Below are positions 4,664-6,236 of a stretch of 6,236 bases of DNA, piece by piece; positions within the stretch are counted from its first letter, which is position 1; each line of letters begins with the position of its first letter. The stretch lies in NCBI GenBank assembly GCA_030064695.1, contig JASHYV010000101.1, positions 1-6,236 of the forward strand. Reading direction: 5' to 3'. A model generated the notes under the pieces. The model was not told the DNA's origin. It saw nothing but the letters and a program-made list of their open reading frames with translations, and did not search any database. The position numbers were made by a program, and so were the translations under genes. This DNA is from Thermoplasmata archaeon. Its GTDB lineage: Archaea > Thermoplasmatota > Thermoplasmata > UBA184.

Positions 4664-4794
4664 CCCGCCGCGCGGAACGGGTTCCGACTTCTTGAGTTCG
4701 ACCGCCGAAATCGGAAGCCGCCGCCCGTGGGCTGCCGGATTCGTCGCGCGGCCGGACGCGGGGTTGAGGTAGTCGGGAGCGGTCGCTGCCTTCG
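4664..4794. promoter_or_regulatory. Divergent promoter region, regulator / MFS exporter
   Basis: This 131-base spacer must carry promoters for both divergent genes. No strong TATA box is visible on either strand. The best minus-strand candidate is a weak TCAAGAA at about 4690-4696, near 30 bases before ATG 4663. On the plus strand the region 25-30 bases before ATG 4795 reads GGGTTGAGGTAG, a poor match. Weak basal elements would fit promoters that rely on an activator, but that is inference. Confidence 0.5.
4673..4686. promoter_or_regulatory. Inverted repeat upstream of the regulator gene (candidate operator)
   Basis: CGGAAC (4673-4678) and GTTCCG (4681-4686) are perfect 6-bp arms around a 2-base centre, 9 bases before the regulator's ATG. 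A further half-site TCGGAA lies at 4711-4716, so the CGGAA core recurs 39 bases apart. Lrp/AsnC proteins commonly bind short palindromes of about this size, often in repeated copies near their own promoter. No binding data are available. Confidence 0.45.
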
Positions 4795-6236
4795 ATGTCC
4801 GCCCCGTCCGCCGCCCCCGCCCCGAGCCCCTCCTCGCACGCGACGCGGATCGTGATCGTCCTCGCGACCGCGGCGCTGGTCGTGAGCTTCATCGAAACGA
4901 TGCTGACGCCCGCGCTCCCGACCCTCGGCACGTTCTTCGGGAACGCCCCGTACACGACCGTCGTCTGGATCCTCTCCGCCTACCTGCTGGTCGGCGTCGC
5001 GACGATCCCGGTCACCGCGAAGCTGGGCGACCTGTACGGCAAGCGCCGGGTGCTGGCGATCGTCCTCACGATCTATACGTTCGCGGTCGCGCTCGCGCCG
5101 GCGACCCCGATCCTGGCGAGCGCCCTCGGGATCGACCGGGCCCACGCGATCTACCTGCTGATCGCCACCCGGGGCCTGCAGGGCGTCGGGCTCGCGATGT
5201 TCCCGCTGGCCCTCGCGATGGTCGCGGAGAGCCTTCCTCCGGCGCGCGTCGCCCCGGCGCAGGGGCTCGTCGCGTCGATGTTCGCCGTCGGCTCGGCCTT
5301 CGGACTGGTGCTCGGCTCCTGGCTGATCGAGACGTTCGACTGGCAGGTCGCCTACGCGGCGGTCTTCCCGGTCGCCCTCGCCCTGCCGATCCTGGCCCGC
5401 ACCTGGCTCCCCGAAGGGGCGAAGGGCACGGGAGGCCGGATCGACCTCCCCGGCGCGCTCCTGCTCGGCGGAGGACTGGCCGCCCTCCTGCTCGGCCTCA
5501 CCCTCGGCCCGAGCTGGGGATGGACGTCGCTCTCGGCGACCGGCCGGCCCTTCGGCGTGCCCGAGATCTTCGTCCTGGCGGCCGTCCTGGTCGCCCTGTT
5601 CATCGTCCGCTCGCGCACGGCGGCGGAACCGCTCCTCGACCTCTCCCGGTTCCGGGAGAAGAACATCGCGCTCGGCTACCTCGGGGCGATGCTCGTCGGC
5701 CTCGCCATGTACCTCGCGTTCGTGGTGCTCACCGTCCTCGTCGAGTTCCCCGTCGTGGGGCTCGACAAGAGCGTCGTCGACTTCGGCCTGCTGAGCATCC
5801 CGACCACCGTCTCGATGTTCATCGCCGCGCCGGTCTTCGGTCGGGGGGTGGCCCGCTGGGGGCCCCGCCCGATGGTCGTCCTCGGGGCCGCCCTCACGGG
5901 CGTCGGCTTCCTGCTGTTGCTCGCCTGGCACGCGACCTACCTCGAGCTGATCACCGAGGCGATCCCGACGTTCGTCGGCATGATCGCGGTGTTCGTGTCG
6001 GTCGCGAACGTGATCGCGGTCTCCTCGCGCCGCGGCGAGACCGGCATCTCCATGGGGATGACCGAGATGTTCCAGGACCTGGGCGCCAGCGTTGGCCCGG
6101 TGGTCGTCGCGGCCGTCCTCGCGACCTTCACCCGGATCGTCCTCCTCCCGGATCCCTCGGCGCCGGGCGGGTTCGTCTCCGAGGTCGTCCCGAGCGCCGC
6201 CGCCTTCACCGGGATCTTCGCGATCGGCGCCGCCAT
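4795..6236 (+). CDS. MFS transporter, DHA2-like drug/H+ exporter (3' truncated by window)
   Basis: The frame is open from ATG 4795 to the window end, giving 480 residues without a stop. The protein is strongly hydrophobic, with about 13 likely membrane segments visible, and fits the 14-segment DHA2 group of the major facilitator superfamily. Landmarks are motif A between segments 2 and 3 (KLGDLYGKRR, 76-85), RGLQGVG in segment 4 (126-132), a motif C-like GSAFGLVLGSW in segment 5 (166-176), and EPLLDLSRFREKN (278-290) in the central loop. These proteins export drugs or metabolites across the cytoplasmic membrane in exchange for protons. The substrate cannot be read here. In segment 1 the position where DHA2 proteins usually have Asp is Glu (SFIETMLTPALP, E34). 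A Pro/Ser/Ala-rich cytosolic leader (1-17) precedes segment 1. The divergent regulator may control it. Confidence 0.93.
   Translation, partial: MSAPSAAPAPSPSSHATRIVIVLATAALVVSFIETMLTPALPTLGTFFGNAPYTTVVWILSAYLLVGVATIPVTAKLGDLYGKRRVLAIVLTIYTFAVALAPATPILASALGIDRAHAIYLLIATRGLQGVGLAMFPLALAMVAESLPPARVAPAQGLVASMFAVGSAFGLVLGSWLIETFDWQVAYAAVFPVALALPILARTWLPEGAKGTGGRIDLPGALLLGGGLAALLLGLTLGPSWGWTSLSATGRPFGVPEIFVLAAVLVALFIVRSRTAAEPLLDLSRFREKNIALGYLGAMLVGLAMYLAFVVLTVLVEFPVVGLDKSVVDFGLLSIPTTVSMFIAAPVFGRGVARWGPRPMVVLGAALTGVGFLLLLAWHATYLELITEAIPTFVGMIAVFVSVANVIAVSSRRGETGISMGMTEMFQDLGASVGPVVVAAVLATFTRIVLLPDPSAPGGFVSEVVPSAAAFTGIFAIGAA

Noticed and set aside
3957..4955. 332-codon minus-strand frame overlapping the regulator and the MFS start
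   Set aside because: Arg/Gly/Ala/Pro-rich in its second half and frame-shifted against the regulator, whose own frame has HTH motifs. No sign of a genuine frameshift.
4516..5931. Long minus-strand frame (471 codons) across the MFS gene
   Set aside because: Its translation is extremely Arg/Asp/Glu/Gly-rich, with no recognisable domain, and it lies antisense to a clear transporter. It is a GC-bias shadow.

Overview
The window looks like a high-GC archaeal chromosome, most likely a euryarchaeon of the Thermoplasmata side. This rests on an archaeal Rpo7–Spt4–dephospho-CoA kinase–S24e–S27ae operon, leaderless-type promoters with TATA boxes about 29 nt before start codons, a tRNA gene without encoded CCA, and a two-module Lrp/AsnC-like regulator. 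The phylum is confident. The class is inference from remembered protein style and was not tested.

Layout from left to right. (1) Bases 1-1518 are an accessory stretch. It holds a minus-strand VapBC toxin-antitoxin pair (vapC 35-451, vapB 448-684) and a CYTH-domain protein (829-1422). It is bounded by a 25-bp exact direct repeat: bases 1-25 duplicate the 3' end (T arm plus acceptor strand) of the intact tRNA-Arg(CCG) gene at 1519-1592. That is the footprint expected of integration into a tRNA 3' end. (2) Bases 1697-3653 are a minus-strand housekeeping operon transcribed from right to left: rpo7, spt4, GTP-dependent dephospho-CoA kinase, rps24e, rps27ae. Its genes overlap or nearly abut, and its TATA box sits inside the last codons of the gene upstream. 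(3) Bases 3677-4663 (minus) encode a 328-residue regulator with two tandem HTH-plus-sensor modules. (4) Divergent from it, from 4795 to the right edge (plus), is a DHA2-type MFS exporter cut by the window end. The 131-bp divergent spacer contains inverted half-sites that could be the regulator's operator.

How the parts work together. The central operon couples an RNA polymerase stalk subunit and an elongation factor with CoA synthesis and two small-subunit ribosomal proteins. The regulator and exporter form a plausible local-control efflux pair. The tRNA gene separates the conserved block from the accessory cargo. No CRISPR, no integrase, no rRNA and no intergenic gap above 300 bases was seen. 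No clearly new defence or other undescribed system could be supported. The most interesting signals are the tRNA-bounded 1.5-kb island and the regulator/exporter control region.
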